DNA of 64,000 nucleotides. Origin: Leptospira sp. B5-022 (lineage in GTDB: Bacteria; Spirochaetota; Leptospiria; Leptospirales; Leptospiraceae). Location: assembly GCF_000347035.1 (NCBI RefSeq), contig NZ_ANIJ01000049.1:73501-137500 (forward strand). Direction: 5' to 3'. A program made the position numbers and the translations under genes. This document shows positions 63,992 through 64,000 of this stretch, in pieces; position 1 is the first letter of the stretch, and every line of letters begins with the position of its first letter. The notes under the pieces are model-generated. The model ran no database searches, was not told the DNA's origin, and saw only the letters and a program-made list of their open reading frames with translations.

Positions 63992-64000
63992 GGTAATGTC

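Overview
The window looks like a chromosomal segment of a Leptospira species. Evidence includes a spirochete flagellar gene (fliS), LPS synthesis (lpxC), a very large BamA, lipoproteins with short spirochete-type lipoboxes, many TTG/GTG starts, dispersed palindromes of the TGTAGGA-NN-TCCTACA type, and paired MBOAT/GDSR-type proteins. The base composition looks moderate, more like the intermediate-clade leptospires than the AT-rich classical pathogens, but this is an impression and was not calculated. There is no rRNA, tRNA, CRISPR array, IS element or prophage that I can support.

Layout. 1-7.5 kb: the end of recN, an ExbB/ExbD proton-channel pair, bamA and a PcrA/UvrD helicase. 7.5-14 kb: a small periplasmic protein, an inositol-phosphatase-family enzyme, a glycosyltransferase, a thioredoxin-like lipoprotein, a long-chain acyl-CoA synthetase (first of two) with a good terminator, and unknown proteins. 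14-21.4 kb: ptsI, lpxC and an SDR on the minus strand, then three tandem AIM24-family genes converging on an unusual radical SAM gene. 21.4-26 kb: a PQQ-type sugar dehydrogenase homologue, a FecR-domain lipoprotein, lipA and an RsuA/RluB-type pseudouridine synthase. 26-29.4 kb: the first MBOAT plus SGNH-like pair, then transaldolase. 29.5-33 kb: a purN-purH operon with two downstream unknown genes. 33-37.5 kb: fliS with a coiled-coil partner and a J-domain protein, an opposing dedA-HNH-lipoprotein group, and a dNTPase. 37.6-43.2 kb: a cysteine-desulfurase-like enzyme, TPR and helical-repeat proteins, and a LolB-like lipoprotein. 43-55.4 kb: a lipid-flavoured stretch with a crotonase-family enzyme, an alkyl-DHAP-synthase homologue, a membrane SpoIIE-type phosphatase, glpD, an AraC regulator with a membrane sensor, a second acyl-CoA synthetase, TetR, a patatin and a hotdog thioesterase. 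55.4-62 kb: a membrane protein resembling a voltage-sensor fold, a NYN-domain nuclease, the second MBOAT/SGNH-like pair, a sirtuin, a DJ-1/PfpI protein and a GT2-GtrA glycosyltransferase. 62-64 kb: a lectin-like protein, two coupled small ORFs and a small secreted protein.

How genes fit together. Envelope biogenesis dominates (BamA, ExbBD, LpxC, glycosyltransferases, O-acyltransferase modules, lipoproteins), together with fatty-acid and glycerolipid metabolism (two FadD-like ligases, glpD, AGPS-like, thioesterase, patatin, TetR). The most unusual material is the noncanonical CX8CX2C radical SAM enzyme, the AIM24 triplet, the two MBOAT/SGNH-like modules, the bacterial AGPS homologue, and several families of non-coding inverted repeats, the densest at 52.8-53.1 kb. 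I found no clear complete novel defence or mobile system.
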